From the NCBI GenBank assembly GCA_964452645.1, contig CAYVMO010000013.1:1-64000 (forward strand): a stretch of 64,000 nt of DNA. The letters are read 5' to 3'. Below, one piece after another: positions 27,681-36,478 of the stretch. The notes under the pieces are model-generated. The model was not told where the DNA came from and did not search any database. It saw only the letters and a list, made by a program, of their open reading frames with translations. The position numbers were made by a program, and so were the translations under genes. The stretch comes from CAYXTW01 sp964452645 (GTDB lineage: Bacteria; Zixibacteria; MSB-5A5; GN15; PGXB01). Numbering within the stretch: position 1 is the stretch's first letter; every line of letters starts with the position of its first letter.

Positions 27681-29045
27681 TTATCTGGTTGTCCTGACCG
27701 TATAGGTCAAGGTAGCTTTTGCATCGGCTTTGACCGGAATTTCGAATTTAACGGTACTGGCATCCTTTTTTTCATATTCGTGACTGCTGTTAGTGATCTT
27801 CCAATCGCCATAAAGTTTCTTTTCGACATTTATTGAAATATCTTCTTTTTTATGGTTACGGAGTTCGATTTGGTACGTCTGTTCGTCGACATTTGATGAA
27901 ATTTTCTGGTAGTCAATAACATTTTCTTCGGCTGAGATATCAAAAGCATAGCCGATTGTCAGTTTAACTTCCTCATCCTTAGGCGTATGATCGATTTTAT
28001 CCTCGCCCAGAAGAATCATCGAACCGTCGCTGTCAGCCTTAAACACGCGCGTTCTTCCGGCCGGCAGGGGTATCCCCAAACCGTTTTCTTTTGCATTTTT
28101 AAATTCGATCGTAACCTTGACTTTCTTGTTGTTTTGATCCGGCTGATAATAATACTCTTTATCCACCGTCGTCGAGGCCGGATCGAAAAGGGCGATCTGT
28201 TTAATCTCGTTGTCGGCCACAGTTGCTCTCCGCGGCAGCGTATAAAGATGGTATTCAAAAAACTCCTTTTCTTCAAAACCTGCCGATGGAGCAAGGAGAG
28301 CGGTTTCCACTCCCATCGCGCCCAATTTCCTGGAGGGCCGTTCCTGGACGGCCCGATGAATATCACCGGCAATTAATTTCAGCGTGGCATCCTTGTAAGT
28401 AGCGCCGGATTGGTTGTTAATCGAGGACCAGCCGGTTAGATTAAGTGCTTTCTCGTCTTCGGATAATATCCCGACGTACTCCGCCGTCCAACTCATTCCG
28501 CCTGTTTGATAGCTTACCCGGCAATCAGCGGTTCCTGAAAAATCGGAGTTATAAAGCCAGAAAAGAGTCGGGCGAGTAATCAGACCTTCAGGAAGCTCCG
28601 GGAAATTAGCATTAACAACCTGCTCCAGACGGACAATCTGGATTTTCCCGGAACGGTCTTTTAATACGAAGGCTCCATTGGCAAATGAAAGCAATGTTCC
28701 GCTGAAGATATCACCCTGTTTGTCAAAAAGATCGATATTCTTATCGATATATTTGGCATAGACTTTTTCCGGGGAAACCAAATCATAAGCGTAATTTTGT
28801 TCCAGGATTACGGCCGATTTGGTTTTGTCGACCAGTTCAAATCCGACCGAGGTGGGATCGATAAGTGAAGGGACATCGACAAATGAAACTCGCCCCATCC
28901 CTTTTTTAAAATCAAGCTGTCGTGTTTCATGGATAACGCCGAGATTATTGTTATAAATTGTAACCGACACATCCCCAGCTCGGACATGGCCGACCGCAAA
29001 AGCCGCCAATATGAAGCAAATCGATAAAACCATTCGTTTCTTCAT
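27681..29045 (-). CDS. DUF4139-domain exported protein
   Basis: A 454-residue exported protein of the DUF4139 family, related to the MuiA mucoidy-inhibitor group. Function is not established. A signal peptide (MVLSICFILAAFAVGHVRAG) is followed by a beta-rich body with VTIYNNNLGVIHETRQL, VSFVDVPSLIDPTSV, GMSWTAEYVGIL and a C-terminal region with KVTIEFKNAKENGLGIPLPAG. The open frame extends to 29078, but AAAAGGAGAG lies 4 bases before the ATG at 29045, so I use that start. It probably acts in the envelope. No operon partner identifies its role; the TPR gene downstream may be co-transcribed. Confidence 0.87.
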   Translation of the reverse strand: MKKRMVLSICFILAAFAVGHVRAGDVSVTIYNNNLGVIHETRQLDFKKGMGRVSFVDVPSLIDPTSVGFELVDKTKSAVILEQNYAYDLVSPEKVYAKYIDKNIDLFDKQGDIFSGTLLSFANGAFVLKDRSGKIQIVRLEQVVNANFPELPEGLITRPTLFWLYNSDFSGTADCRVSYQTGGMSWTAEYVGILSEDEKALNLTGWSSINNQSGATYKDATLKLIAGDIHRAVQERPSRKLGAMGVETALLAPSAGFEEKEFFEYHLYTLPRRATVADNEIKQIALFDPASTTVDKEYYYQPDQNNKKVKVTIEFKNAKENGLGIPLPAGRTRVFKADSDGSMILLGEDKIDHTPKDEEVKLTIGYAFDISAEENVIDYQKISSNVDEQTYQIELRNHKKEDISINVEKKLYGDWKITNSSHEYEKKDASTVKFEIPVKADAKATLTYTVRTTR

Positions 29046-29149
29046 AGTTCTCTCCTTTTTTAGATTATACAATAACAATGATTAAATCTTCCGAGGCAAT
29101 CAACAAAAATCTGTCCGATTTCATTTAATTTATTATCTTCAGGCAGGTT

Positions 29150-29338
29150 ATGAATAATAAAAGAAAGTCAAAATCGAACAAAACGAGCTGTTCGATATCG
29201 TCGAATTCCAATTCTATAGTATTAGTCCGGGTCGGACAGATATGTCCTGTCTGCAGTTTTGCCAAATTGGAAAAAGAGCCGGGGAATATCATTCGCTGTC
29301 CGGTCTGCGGTTATGGCAGTGTATTTCCGAACACATGA
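29150..29338 (+). CDS. Small zinc-ribbon-like protein
   Basis: A 62-residue protein with two CPxC knuckles, QICPVC and RCPVCGYG, spaced about 16 residues apart, which should bind one zinc ion. The first 28 residues are basic and serine-rich and look disordered. No family is recognised. A weak GCAGG sits just upstream of the ATG. It is divergent from the DUF4139 gene and 69 bases before a phosphatidylglycerophosphate-synthase-like gene, with which it may share a promoter. The paired knuckles make chance less likely, but the gene is unproven. Confidence 0.55.
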   Translation: MNNKRKSKSNKTSCSISSNSNSIVLVRVGQICPVCSFAKLEKEPGNIIRCPVCGYGSVFPNT

Positions 29339-29407
29339 TAATGATAGTGCATTTTTTCGCCGGGCGCGAGAAGTGATGAATATGGTTCCTGAATATTAGA
29401 ACCTGAA

Positions 29408-30073
29408 ATGAGTAAAAAGGCAAAAATACGTAAAAGAGATTTTTTGCTGCCGCCTAATCTGGCGTCAATAGCCCGGATACTGATAACTCCGTTTGTCGGT
29501 TATTATCTGTGGATCGGGACGGATAGCGCCACCTTGATTTGTGTAATACTCCTGGCTGTTGCTGCCCTGACCGATTTTGTCGACGGCATTCTGGCCCGTC
29601 GGCTGAATCAAATCACCGAGTTGGGTCTAATTCTGGATCCGCTGGCCGACAAGATTCTCACTATTACCTTAATAATAGAATTGATTTTTTTCCGGGCTTT
29701 TCCGATCTGGCTGGCGATTGTTATCCTGGCACGGGATGCTGCCATTATGGTGTTCGCCGCAGGATTGATTAAAAAACGAGATGTGATTCCATCCTCGAAT
29801 TTAACCGGTAAATATTATTTCGGCTCGATTGCTTTTCTGCTAATCAGTTATGTAATCCGCTTCGATTTCGGAATCTCGCTTTTTCAATATATTGTGATGA
29901 TTCTGCTACTAATTTCTTCAGTCAATTATGGCCGTCTGTTCTGGCGAATAAGGAAAGGCCGGCGGGTTACATCTTTTAAAGACAAGGTTGCCTTTAAAAT
30001 TGGTCGATTTGGATTATCAGCAGTGGTAATAGCTGTGTACATCTATCGGTTATTGAAAGATGGTCTATTTTAA
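29408..30073 (+). CDS. pgsA: CDP-diacylglycerol-glycerol-3-phosphate phosphatidyltransferase-like
   Basis: A 221-residue integral membrane enzyme that probably makes phosphatidylglycerol phosphate. The N-terminus PPNLASIARILITPFVGYYL is typical of PgsA. The catalytic signature DGILARRLNQITELGLILDPLAD (D-G-x2-A-R-x8-G-x3-D-x3-D) is intact. Four or five hydrophobic segments follow. The motif neighbourhood (LGLILDPLADKILT) fits PgsA better than phosphatidylserine synthase. It precedes the cytochrome c maturation operon in the same direction, but a 75-base gap suggests separate expression. It is distinct from the family member at 7182, which has a shorter motif context and a different partner. 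Confidence 0.88.
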   Translation: MSKKAKIRKRDFLLPPNLASIARILITPFVGYYLWIGTDSATLICVILLAVAALTDFVDGILARRLNQITELGLILDPLADKILTITLIIELIFFRAFPIWLAIVILARDAAIMVFAAGLIKKRDVIPSSNLTGKYYFGSIAFLLISYVIRFDFGISLFQYIVMILLLISSVNYGRLFWRIRKGRRVTSFKDKVAFKIGRFGLSAVVIAVYIYRLLKDGLF

Positions 30074-30148
30074 TCGCTTGACTTATAACCCGGCTCTGTT
30101 TTAGATTCATTTCAAGTCGGGCGTATCCGTCCACCCAAGAGCTTATTA

Positions 30149-30796
30149 ATGGAGTTGGCGAAATCCCGACCTTATGTTATGCTGAAACTGGAAGCGCAAA
30201 ATCTTGCCAAGCATTTTGGTACCAGGAAAGTTTTCGACAATATAAATATCAGCCTTAAGACAGGTCAATCGCTGGCCGTAGTCGGGCGTAACGGATCGGG
30301 CAAAACGACGCTTTTAAAGATCATTATCGGCCTTGTTTATCCGTCGAGTGGAGATGTAACTTTTTCCGAAGACGGTCGAAAACTCGAATTCGAGCAATAT
30401 CGAAAATCTTTGTCTTTTGTCGCACCATACTTTTCGCTTTACGATTCCCTGACGGCCGATGAAAATCTTCGTTTTTTTGCCAAAGTCGGCGGTTATGTTG
30501 TCAAGCAAACGGAACAAGAGGAATTGCTGCAACAAGTCGGTCTTGAGGGGCGCGGCGATGATTTTGTGTCTTCATATTCCACCGGTATGAAACAGCGGCT
30601 TAAATATGCGGTAGCGATGCTGAAAAGACCGAAAATTTTATTGGTCGATGAGCCGGGGACCAATCTCGATGAATCGGGAAAAGAGATGGCTGCAAGTCAG
30701 CTGAATAGGTTGCGGGACGACTCAATTATTATAATTGCCACCAATGATCAAAAGGAGTATGCCCTTGCCGACGAACAGTGTCAACTGGGTGGCTAA
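30149..30796 (+). CDS. ccmA: Heme exporter ATPase CcmA
   Basis: ABC-type ATPase of cytochrome c maturation; with CcmB it releases holo-CcmE from CcmC-CcmD. Walker A is VVGRNGSGKTTL, Walker B is KILLVDEPGTNLD, and the signature is YSTGMKQRL rather than LSGGQ, as is common in CcmA-type proteins. The start is uncertain: the ATG at 30149 has only weak GAG upstream, and the ATG at 30179 (M11) would begin right before LKLEAQNLAKHFG. The 3' end overlaps ccmB. Order ccmA-B-C-D-E-F is preserved here, which fixes the identification. Confidence 0.88.
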   Translation: MELAKSRPYVMLKLEAQNLAKHFGTRKVFDNINISLKTGQSLAVVGRNGSGKTTLLKIIIGLVYPSSGDVTFSEDGRKLEFEQYRKSLSFVAPYFSLYDSLTADENLRFFAKVGGYVVKQTEQEELLQQVGLEGRGDDFVSSYSTGMKQRLKYAVAMLKRPKILLVDEPGTNLDESGKEMAASQLNRLRDDSIIIIATNDQKEYALADEQCQLGG

Positions 30797-31448
30797 GGTT
30801 CTGGCTGTAACCGGTAAAGATATTATATCCGAATTTCGGACGCGGTTTGCCATCAATGCCATTGTCATGTTCGCCCTGGTGACACTGGCCGTTATATCAT
30901 TCGCCCTAGGAGTATTGCGGCCCGCCGCTGAAATAATGGCGGCTATGTTCTGGATAATATTGTTTTTCGCCGCTATGTCGGGATTGGCGCAGACCTTTAT
31001 AAAGGAGGAGGAATCAGGGACAGCACTGATATTAAAACTATCCTGCGACGGGATAATTATTTATTTCGGTAAGTTCCTCTTCAATCTGCTATTACTTATT
31101 GTGCTGGCCATTTTGATTGTGCCGTTATTTATCGTGCTTTTGAACACCACCGCAGAAAACTGGCTGCTTTTTATCGGCGGACTGGTTCTGGGGATAATCG
31201 GACTCTCAGGTGCGACGACTATAATCGCGGCCATTGTCTCTAAGGCATCTATAAAGGGCGCTTTATTCACGGTTTTGTCGTTTCCCATACTGATGCCGCT
31301 TCTGGCGGCCGTAATTGAAATAACAAAGACCGCATTTACCGGCGGCCGGTTCGGCGATGTTTCCGCGCCGATTCAAATGCTGATTGCCTTTGACGTTGTC
31401 ATGGTAACCTTATCAGTGATGCTATTTGATTTCGTATGGCGACATTAG
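30765..31448 (+). CDS. ccmB: Heme exporter membrane subunit CcmB
   Basis: Membrane permease partner of CcmA with about six hydrophobic segments (INAIVMFALVTLAVISFALG near the start, SIKGALFTVLSFPILMPLLA near the end). An open frame begins at 30735, but the AAAGGAG site at 30751-30757 is one base from the ATG at 30759 and 7 bases from a TTG at 30765. I prefer the TTG, giving about 227 residues, close to the usual CcmB length. The gene overlaps the end of ccmA by 32 bases. Residues EFRTRFAINA and FIKEEESGTALILKL are typical of CcmB. Confidence 0.87.
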   Translation: MPTNSVNWVAKVLAVTGKDIISEFRTRFAINAIVMFALVTLAVISFALGVLRPAAEIMAAMFWIILFFAAMSGLAQTFIKEEESGTALILKLSCDGIIIYFGKFLFNLLLLIVLAILIVPLFIVLLNTTAENWLLFIGGLVLGIIGLSGATTIIAAIVSKASIKGALFTVLSFPILMPLLAAVIEITKTAFTGGRFGDVSAPIQMLIAFDVVMVTLSVMLFDFVWRH

Positions 31449-31531
31449 AATTTCGGGAGTTAATCGGTATTCTTTTTGATTAAAAAGACTATATTATGGT
31501 ACGAGAATACGTAATTATTTAGATAATATAA

Positions 31532-32209
31532 ATGTGGTGGAAATTTCTAATATATCTGGCAATGACGGCAGTTATCGTATTGGCCTTTATAACTGCCTCG
31601 CCGATGAACCCGGTTAGTTCATTGGGGGGACCGGAAGTATATCGTATCTTTTATTTTCATGTGCCTCAGGCATGGGTAGCAGCCATCGCGTTTTTAATTG
31701 CAATCTTTTTTTCGATTCGATTTCTGCAGACACGAAGAATTGACTATGATGTCAAGGCATCCACCGCCTGCCGGCTGGGATTGTTGTTTTCCATTCTGGC
31801 GACCATCTCCGGTTCGATTTTCGCCCGGATGACGTGGGGCGAATTCTGGAACTGGTCGGAGATCCGGGAGGTCTCGATTTTTGTTCTCTTGCTTATATAT
31901 GGCGGATATTTTGCCTTTCGGTCGGCCGTATCCGATGAGCAAACCAGGGCAGCTTTTTCGGCGGTTTTGTCGATTCTATTTGGAGTTTCGGCGGTTTTTT
32001 TGATTTTTATTTTGCCCCGAATATACCCGGTATTTTCATTGCATCCGACCGACTCGATTGTCAATGTGCGCGGCAGCATTACGATGAGCCCGATGGTGGC
32101 GATTATTTTCGGGCTTTCATTGGTTTCGTTTACGGCCTTATTTTTCTGGATATATAAATTATCAATTGAGATTTATACACTGGTCCGATACCGAGCCGGG
32201 GAGAGATGA
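31532..32209 (+). CDS. ccmC: Heme-delivery protein CcmC
   Basis: A 225-residue heme-handling membrane protein that presents heme to CcmE. Six membrane spans are visible. The periplasmic His positions appear as FHVPQAWVA and SLHPTDSIVNVRG. The tryptophan-rich WWD-type loop reads WGEFWNWSEIREVS; the usual Asp after the last Trp is Ser. The Trp residues are kept, so heme binding is still plausible. The gene ends in a 4-base ATGA overlap with the ccmD gene, implying coupled translation. The 83 bases upstream separate it from ccmB. Confidence 0.9.
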   Translation: MWWKFLIYLAMTAVIVLAFITASPMNPVSSLGGPEVYRIFYFHVPQAWVAAIAFLIAIFFSIRFLQTRRIDYDVKASTACRLGLLFSILATISGSIFARMTWGEFWNWSEIREVSIFVLLLIYGGYFAFRSAVSDEQTRAAFSAVLSILFGVSAVFLIFILPRIYPVFSLHPTDSIVNVRGSITMSPMVAIIFGLSLVSFTALFFWIYKLSIEIYTLVRYRAGER

Positions 32210-32337
32210 TTGTGGATGCCAACTATATTGTTATGATTGTCGTTTTAATAATCTGGACGGGGATTTTTGTGTATTTATTTTCACTGGACAAGAAAATCGA
32301 TCGTCTAAAGCGGAACAGCAAGAATAGTGAAAGCTAA
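32206..32337 (+). CDS. ccmD: Small membrane protein CcmD
   Basis: A 43-codon gene. Translation begins MIVDANYIVMIVVLIIWTGI and continues with VYLFSLDKKIDRLKR. One membrane span is followed by a basic cytoplasmic tail, the pattern of CcmD-family proteins, including the YLxSLDKKI stretch common in Bacteroidota-type members. CcmD stabilises CcmC and is needed to release heme-loaded CcmE. The ATG overlaps the ccmC stop by 4 bases and the gene overlaps ccmE by 11 bases, exactly where ccmD is expected. Its short length makes it easy to miss. Confidence 0.85.
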   Translation: MIVDANYIVMIVVLIIWTGIFVYLFSLDKKIDRLKRNSKNSES

Positions 32338-32731
32338 GTATATAATCGGTACGATCATAGTCTTGGTGTTTGTGACCTGGGGCGTCTCGGCGTTTTTTAA
32401 GACAACCGTGCAATATGTTTCCTTTGCAGACGCCAAAATGTCAACCCGAACGGTTCAGGTAGTGGGGGAAATCAACCATGATAACGCAAAATATGACGCC
32501 GACAATGAACGATTGCTTTTTACCATTTACGAATTGGATTCGACCGATATTGCCGGCCGAGACAGCCTGAAAATAATCTATCATGGAGTTGTGCCCGGTA
32601 ATTTTGAGCAGGCAACGTCGGTTCTGGTTCGGGGGAAGTCGGGTGACGGTGTTTTTGAGGCCGAAAAACTGCTGGTAAAATGCCCGTCCAAATATCAGGG
32701 TCTCACCGAAAATTATCAGGATAATAAATGA
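32327..32731 (+). CDS. ccmE: Heme chaperone CcmE, CXXXY type
   Basis: A 134-residue periplasmic heme chaperone with one N-terminal membrane anchor (YIIGTIIVLVFVTWGVSAFF) and an OB-like beta barrel (VQVVGEIN, FTIYELDSTD, IIYHGVVPGNF, VLVRGKSGDGVFEAEKLLVKC). The heme attachment site is CPSKY, with Cys119 and Tyr123, in place of the His of the E. coli HxxxY type. This Cys form is known from Desulfovibrio and archaea. The start is GTG at 32327 inside the ccmD gene. A 4-base overlap joins it to ccmF. Confidence 0.92.
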   Translation: MKAKYIIGTIIVLVFVTWGVSAFFKTTVQYVSFADAKMSTRTVQVVGEINHDNAKYDADNERLLFTIYELDSTDIAGRDSLKIIYHGVVPGNFEQATSVLVRGKSGDGVFEAEKLLVKCPSKYQGLTENYQDNK

Positions 32732-35061
32732 ATTGGGGTCAATCGGGCGAGCTGGCCATCTGGTTGACCCTGGCCATGGTAATATTGTCGGGTGGGGCCT
32801 TTTTCATAACTGCGATCGGCAAACGTAATCTTTTTAAGCTCGGTACCAAAGCTTACTATGTTCAAATCGCCTTAACGGCCTTGGCGCTGGCTGACCTCTG
32901 GTATCTTTTCTTCAACCATGATTTCTCAATCAGCTACGTCTACAGCTATTCTTCCTCCGATCTGTCGTTTTTTTATCTGCTTTCGGCCCTCTGGGCCGGC
33001 CAGGAAGGAACCTATTTATTATGGTTATTTTTTTGTTGTCTTTTCGGCCTGGCCGTACTGTATAGCGGTCGACGGTACAAGATATGGGGGATGTTTTTTC
33101 ATTCGCTGGTTAGCCTTTTTCTGGTTGTTATGCTTCTGACCGTCTCACCTTTTAAACTGCTCGGTTTTCCGGCTACGGAAGGGGCCGGATTGAATCCGCT
33201 TTTGCAGGATCCCTGGATGGTTATTCATCCGCCGGTGATGTTTGCCGCTTTTGCAACGGCCGGTCTGCCGTTTGTTATTGTCATGGCGGCCATGATAAGG
33301 AAGGATTATTCCGAGTGGCTGAAAGTCTCGTTTCCGTATGTGATATTTACGGCTCTTTTGCTGGGGATAGCCAACGTCCTCGGCGGCTTCTGGGCCTATG
33401 AGACGCTGGGCTGGGGCGGCTATTGGGCATGGGACCCGGTTGAAAATACTTCCTTTATTCCCTGGGTAATATCTTTGGGTCTGGTTCATGGGATATTAAT
33501 TGAAAAAAGGTCCGGGGCTTTGCGAAGATCGAATTTGCTTCTGGTCGCTCTGGTTTTTGTGTTGGTAATTTACGGCACTTTTTTGACTCGTTCCGGAGTG
33601 CTGGCCGATTTCTCGGTTCACTCTTTTGTCGACCTGGGGGTCAATGCGGTTTTGGTAACCTTTATTTTATTATACGTTGTTTTGACATTGAATGTGTTTT
33701 TCTTTTCGAAAAGTGATGATATTGTCGGGCGGCCTCTGAATTATAATATCTATTCAAGAGATTTTATTCTCTATATCTCTATGGTGCTGCTATTTATATT
33801 CGGGGTCGTCGTCCTTTTCTGGTCTTCACTGCCGTTTTTGACAACTCATCTGACGTCAAATCCGGCCGCGGCAGAAATTAAAACTTATAATGCCTTTGCC
33901 TTCCCACTAACCATTTTACTCTGCGTTTTCCTGACTTTGGGGCCGTTTTTAAAAGGTAATGGCGAGCAGATAAACAAATTGAAATCAACAAGTCTAATAT
34001 CCCTTGTCCTTTCGCTTGCAGTTGTGATCCCGATTTATATTTTCGGCTCCATTGACTTTGTTATCGCCCTTACGTTGCTTATTTATTTATTTGTTATTCT
34101 GGTCTTTATTAGAAACAGCCAGATTCGAACGCGGTTGATTTTATCGCTGGTTGCAGGATTTTTGGGAATTATCGTTGGGATTATCCTGCATGTCCACTTC
34201 GCGGGTAATCTGTTATTTATTGGTGCCGCTTCAGCGGCCGGCGGAGCCGGTATAATCAGCCTGAGTTCGTATTTTCCGGCAAAAATCAGACATATCGGCG
34301 GACCGCTCTGTCATACCGGTTTTGCCATTATGGTAATCGGGATTCTGGCCTCATCGGCCTATTCAACAAATGAAACGGTTGTGCTTCCCATTGGTGAAAA
34401 GAAAACGGCACTCGATTATGGCCTTACTTATCAGGGGATGACCGGCTCACCCACCGAAACCAATAATTCGCTGATTGTCATACTTGATGACAATGGCCGG
34501 AAAATCGAAACCCATCCGCAGTTTTATTATAGCCGCCGTCAGGACGGTTATATGAAGAAGCCTTTTATAAGACGACATCTACTTTTTGACCTTTATCTGG
34601 CGCCTCAAAATATCCAGGAAGCGTCAAAAGGCAGCAGTCTGACAATCCGAAAGGGTGAGACCAAGTCATTCAATGACTTATCAATAAGCTTCAATAGTTT
34701 CGAAATGACTTCGCACACGGCCGATCAATCGATTACGGTCGGGGCCAAGCTTATCGTAGCCCATGATGGAGAAAAAGAAACGGTTATTCCCTCGCTTACA
34801 TCCGATTTTGAGTCTGGTGCCGGTGTCACTTCGACCCACGTAAGGCTAACGGGGAAACCGGGATATGAGTTTTCGATTGAGCGCATATTTGCCGATGAAG
34901 GGGCGGTGATGCTGTCCATATCCGCTCCGGGCGATACTGCGCGAAGTGAGAAACTGGTCCTGGATGTGTCTAAAAAACCCGGTATAAACTTTCTTTGGGC
35001 CGGATCGATTGTTATTTTTATCGGAATGATTTTCTCTATCTATCGCAGGCTGAAACCGTAG
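32728..35061 (+). CDS. ccmF: Cytochrome c heme lyase subunit CcmF
   Basis: A 777-residue membrane protein that ligates heme to apocytochrome c. The periplasmic WWD domain is intact: GWGGYWAWDPVENTSFIPW. The EGTYLLWLFF and DPWMVIHPPVMFA stretches are also typical, with a membrane b heme expected from family knowledge. About 13 hydrophobic segments are visible, followed by a periplasmic beta domain (VVLPIGEKKTALDYGL onward) and a last span. The length is a little above E. coli CcmF. It ends the run ccmABCDEF. No ccmG or ccmH/I is in the window, so thioredoxin and apocytochrome-handling parts must lie elsewhere. Confidence 0.95.
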   Translation: MNWGQSGELAIWLTLAMVILSGGAFFITAIGKRNLFKLGTKAYYVQIALTALALADLWYLFFNHDFSISYVYSYSSSDLSFFYLLSALWAGQEGTYLLWLFFCCLFGLAVLYSGRRYKIWGMFFHSLVSLFLVVMLLTVSPFKLLGFPATEGAGLNPLLQDPWMVIHPPVMFAAFATAGLPFVIVMAAMIRKDYSEWLKVSFPYVIFTALLLGIANVLGGFWAYETLGWGGYWAWDPVENTSFIPWVISLGLVHGILIEKRSGALRRSNLLLVALVFVLVIYGTFLTRSGVLADFSVHSFVDLGVNAVLVTFILLYVVLTLNVFFFSKSDDIVGRPLNYNIYSRDFILYISMVLLFIFGVVVLFWSSLPFLTTHLTSNPAAAEIKTYNAFAFPLTILLCVFLTLGPFLKGNGEQINKLKSTSLISLVLSLAVVIPIYIFGSIDFVIALTLLIYLFVILVFIRNSQIRTRLILSLVAGFLGIIVGIILHVHFAGNLLFIGAASAAGGAGIISLSSYFPAKIRHIGGPLCHTGFAIMVIGILASSAYSTNETVVLPIGEKKTALDYGLTYQGMTGSPTETNNSLIVILDDNGRKIETHPQFYYSRRQDGYMKKPFIRRHLLFDLYLAPQNIQEASKGSSLTIRKGETKSFNDLSISFNSFEMTSHTADQSITVGAKLIVAHDGEKETVIPSLTSDFESGAGVTSTHVRLTGKPGYEFSIERIFADEGAVMLSISAPGDTARSEKLVLDVSKKPGINFLWAGSIVIFIGMIFSIYRRLKP

Positions 35062-35607
35062 ATAGAGTCCGAATATTCTCAATATCGATCTCTTCCAAAT
35101 TGAACGCCGGGAAATAGCCTTTAAATGGAATCTATTAGGTGCTGCAAAAAAAAATAAAAATTTTTTAATTTTTTCGATTTTTTTGGTTTTTTTTCAAAAA
35201 AATTGCGTATAATATATTGCCTTACACATAGTCCCTCCCAGAAGGATGTCGCCGGTAACGGCGGCATCTTTTTTTTATGACCCGTATTTCGGCACATCCG
35301 GCGAAAAAACTGTTTGACAATGAAACTAAATATGCTATTATAGCTCATCGTTTAGACGGTTACATAATTCCTTTTTGTTTGATTACCGAAACGCCCGGCG
35401 AGCCAGCAGGAACACAACCGGATTTAATGTGGAACATCGGCGGTGGTCGCCTTTATAAACGATAAGTTAAACGATTAATCCAAAAGTAAAAGAGGTCACG
35501 TCCGGAGGCGAGTTTTGGAAGATCATGTTAATTAATATAAACATTGCGGGGGAAATATCGTTCAACTTTATGAACCCATTATCGCCGATTACAACAGGAT
35601 TCAAACC
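35062..35607. other. Intergenic region after the ccm operon
   Basis: A-and-T-rich stretch at 35149-35200, a TATAAT at 35208-35213, then a terminator hairpin at 35245. No gene is convincing. An ATG at 35277 inside the T-run opens a 62-codon frame with no ribosome site or family signal. Confidence 0.6.
35245..35276 (+). terminator. Intrinsic terminator
   Basis: GATGTCGCCG / CGGCGGCATC stem (35245-35268, one G-T pair, loop GTAA) is followed by eight T (35269-35276). It can end the ccm transcript, or a short RNA begun at the TATAAT 32 bases upstream. Confidence 0.85.
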
Positions 35608-35997
35608 ATGAATCTCAGTATGCATTATAATATCGAGGTGGATACGGAAAGAAAAATCGTTATTGCCAAAATTTATGGTGTCTGGAAACCGGAAACAGCC
35701 CGGGAGTACCACGAGGATTATAAAGAAGCAGTGAAACCTTTAATAAGAGGCAAATGGGCTAAACTAAGTAATCTAATCAACTGGAAATCGTCATATCCGG
35801 AAATTATCGAAATAATCGGCCAGCATCTGCGATGGACGCATGAGCACGGCGCCGTCTATACCGCTTATGCCATCGATAATCCGATCACGATCAACCAATT
35901 GAATCGTATGATTGAACATGCCAATGCCGAGGAGATTGCGAAAGTTTTTAGGACCTTTTCGGAGGCCGACCGTTTTTTGAAAGAAAACGGTTTCTGA
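35608..35997 (+). CDS. Small STAS/SpoIIAA-like protein, copy 1
   Basis: A 129-residue soluble protein, one of two tandem paralogues. It begins MNLSMHYNIEVDTERKIVIA and contains KIYGVWKPETAREYHEDYKE, LINWKSSYPEIIEII and a C-terminal TFSEADRFLKENGF. The alternating strand-helix layout and length resemble SpoIIAA/STAS-like small folds used in protein-protein switching, but no conserved phospho-serine segment is visible. I do not assign a function. AGGA lies 8 bases before the ATG. It is followed at 36081 by a copy about 55 to 60 percent identical by eye. Whether it connects to the partner-switching genes near 58000 is unknown. Confidence 0.8.
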   Translation: MNLSMHYNIEVDTERKIVIAKIYGVWKPETAREYHEDYKEAVKPLIRGKWAKLSNLINWKSSYPEIIEIIGQHLRWTHEHGAVYTAYAIDNPITINQLNRMIEHANAEEIAKVFRTFSEADRFLKENGF

Positions 35998-36080
35998 TTT
36001 ATTTTTACGTTATACACTCAAACGATTTCAGGTAGTCAGTTTTGGAAATGAAACAACCGATAGAATTTGGCGAAAAGATT

Positions 36081-36470
36081 ATGAATATCAGCTTACATTA
36101 TAATATCGAAGTCGATACCGAACGGCGCATTGTCATTTCGAAAATATACGGTATCTGGAAACAAGAAACGGCGCTGGCTTATGTCGAGGAATATAAGGAG
36201 GCGGTCAAGCCGCTGTTGGGCGGTAAGTGGGCCAGGCTTATTAATCTCAGCAACTGGAAATCGTCGTATCCGGATATTGTCGAAATTATAAATGAGCATG
36301 TTCGCTGGAGTTATGAAAACGGGGCCGAATATCTGGCTTATGCCATCGATAATCCGGTGTTACTCCGAACGCTTAAAAAGATGGTCAAGATCGGCAAAGC
36401 AATGGATACGACAAAGATGTTTAAAACTATCGAGGAAGCCGACCAGTTTTTAAAAGATCACGGTTATTAA
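36081..36470 (+). CDS. Small STAS/SpoIIAA-like protein, copy 2
   Basis: A 129-residue paralogue of the protein encoded at 35608: MNISLHYNIEVDTERRIVIS aligns to its N-terminus, and NWKSSYPDIVEII, YAIDNPV and EEADQFLKDHGY are shared. The frame stays open to a TTG at 36042, but alignment to copy 1 and the matching MNxS start support 36081. Copy 2 has lost one His-rich patch of copy 1 (RWTHEHGAVY becomes RWSYENGAEY). Such recent duplication suggests the two differ in partner or expression. It converges on the minus-strand GT-C-like gene only 8 bases away. Confidence 0.8.
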   Translation: MNISLHYNIEVDTERRIVISKIYGIWKQETALAYVEEYKEAVKPLLGGKWARLINLSNWKSSYPDIVEIINEHVRWSYENGAEYLAYAIDNPVLLRTLKKMVKIGKAMDTTKMFKTIEEADQFLKDHGY

Positions 36471-36478
36471 GCGTCTGG

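Noticed and set aside
35277..35465. Open frame of 62 codons starting in a terminator T-run
   Set aside because: Start lies at the end of the hairpin terminator and the translation resembles nothing known.
36042..36080. TTG at 36042 as the start of the second small paralogue
   Set aside because: Alignment to the first paralogue begins at the ATG at 36081; the extra 13 codons have no counterpart.
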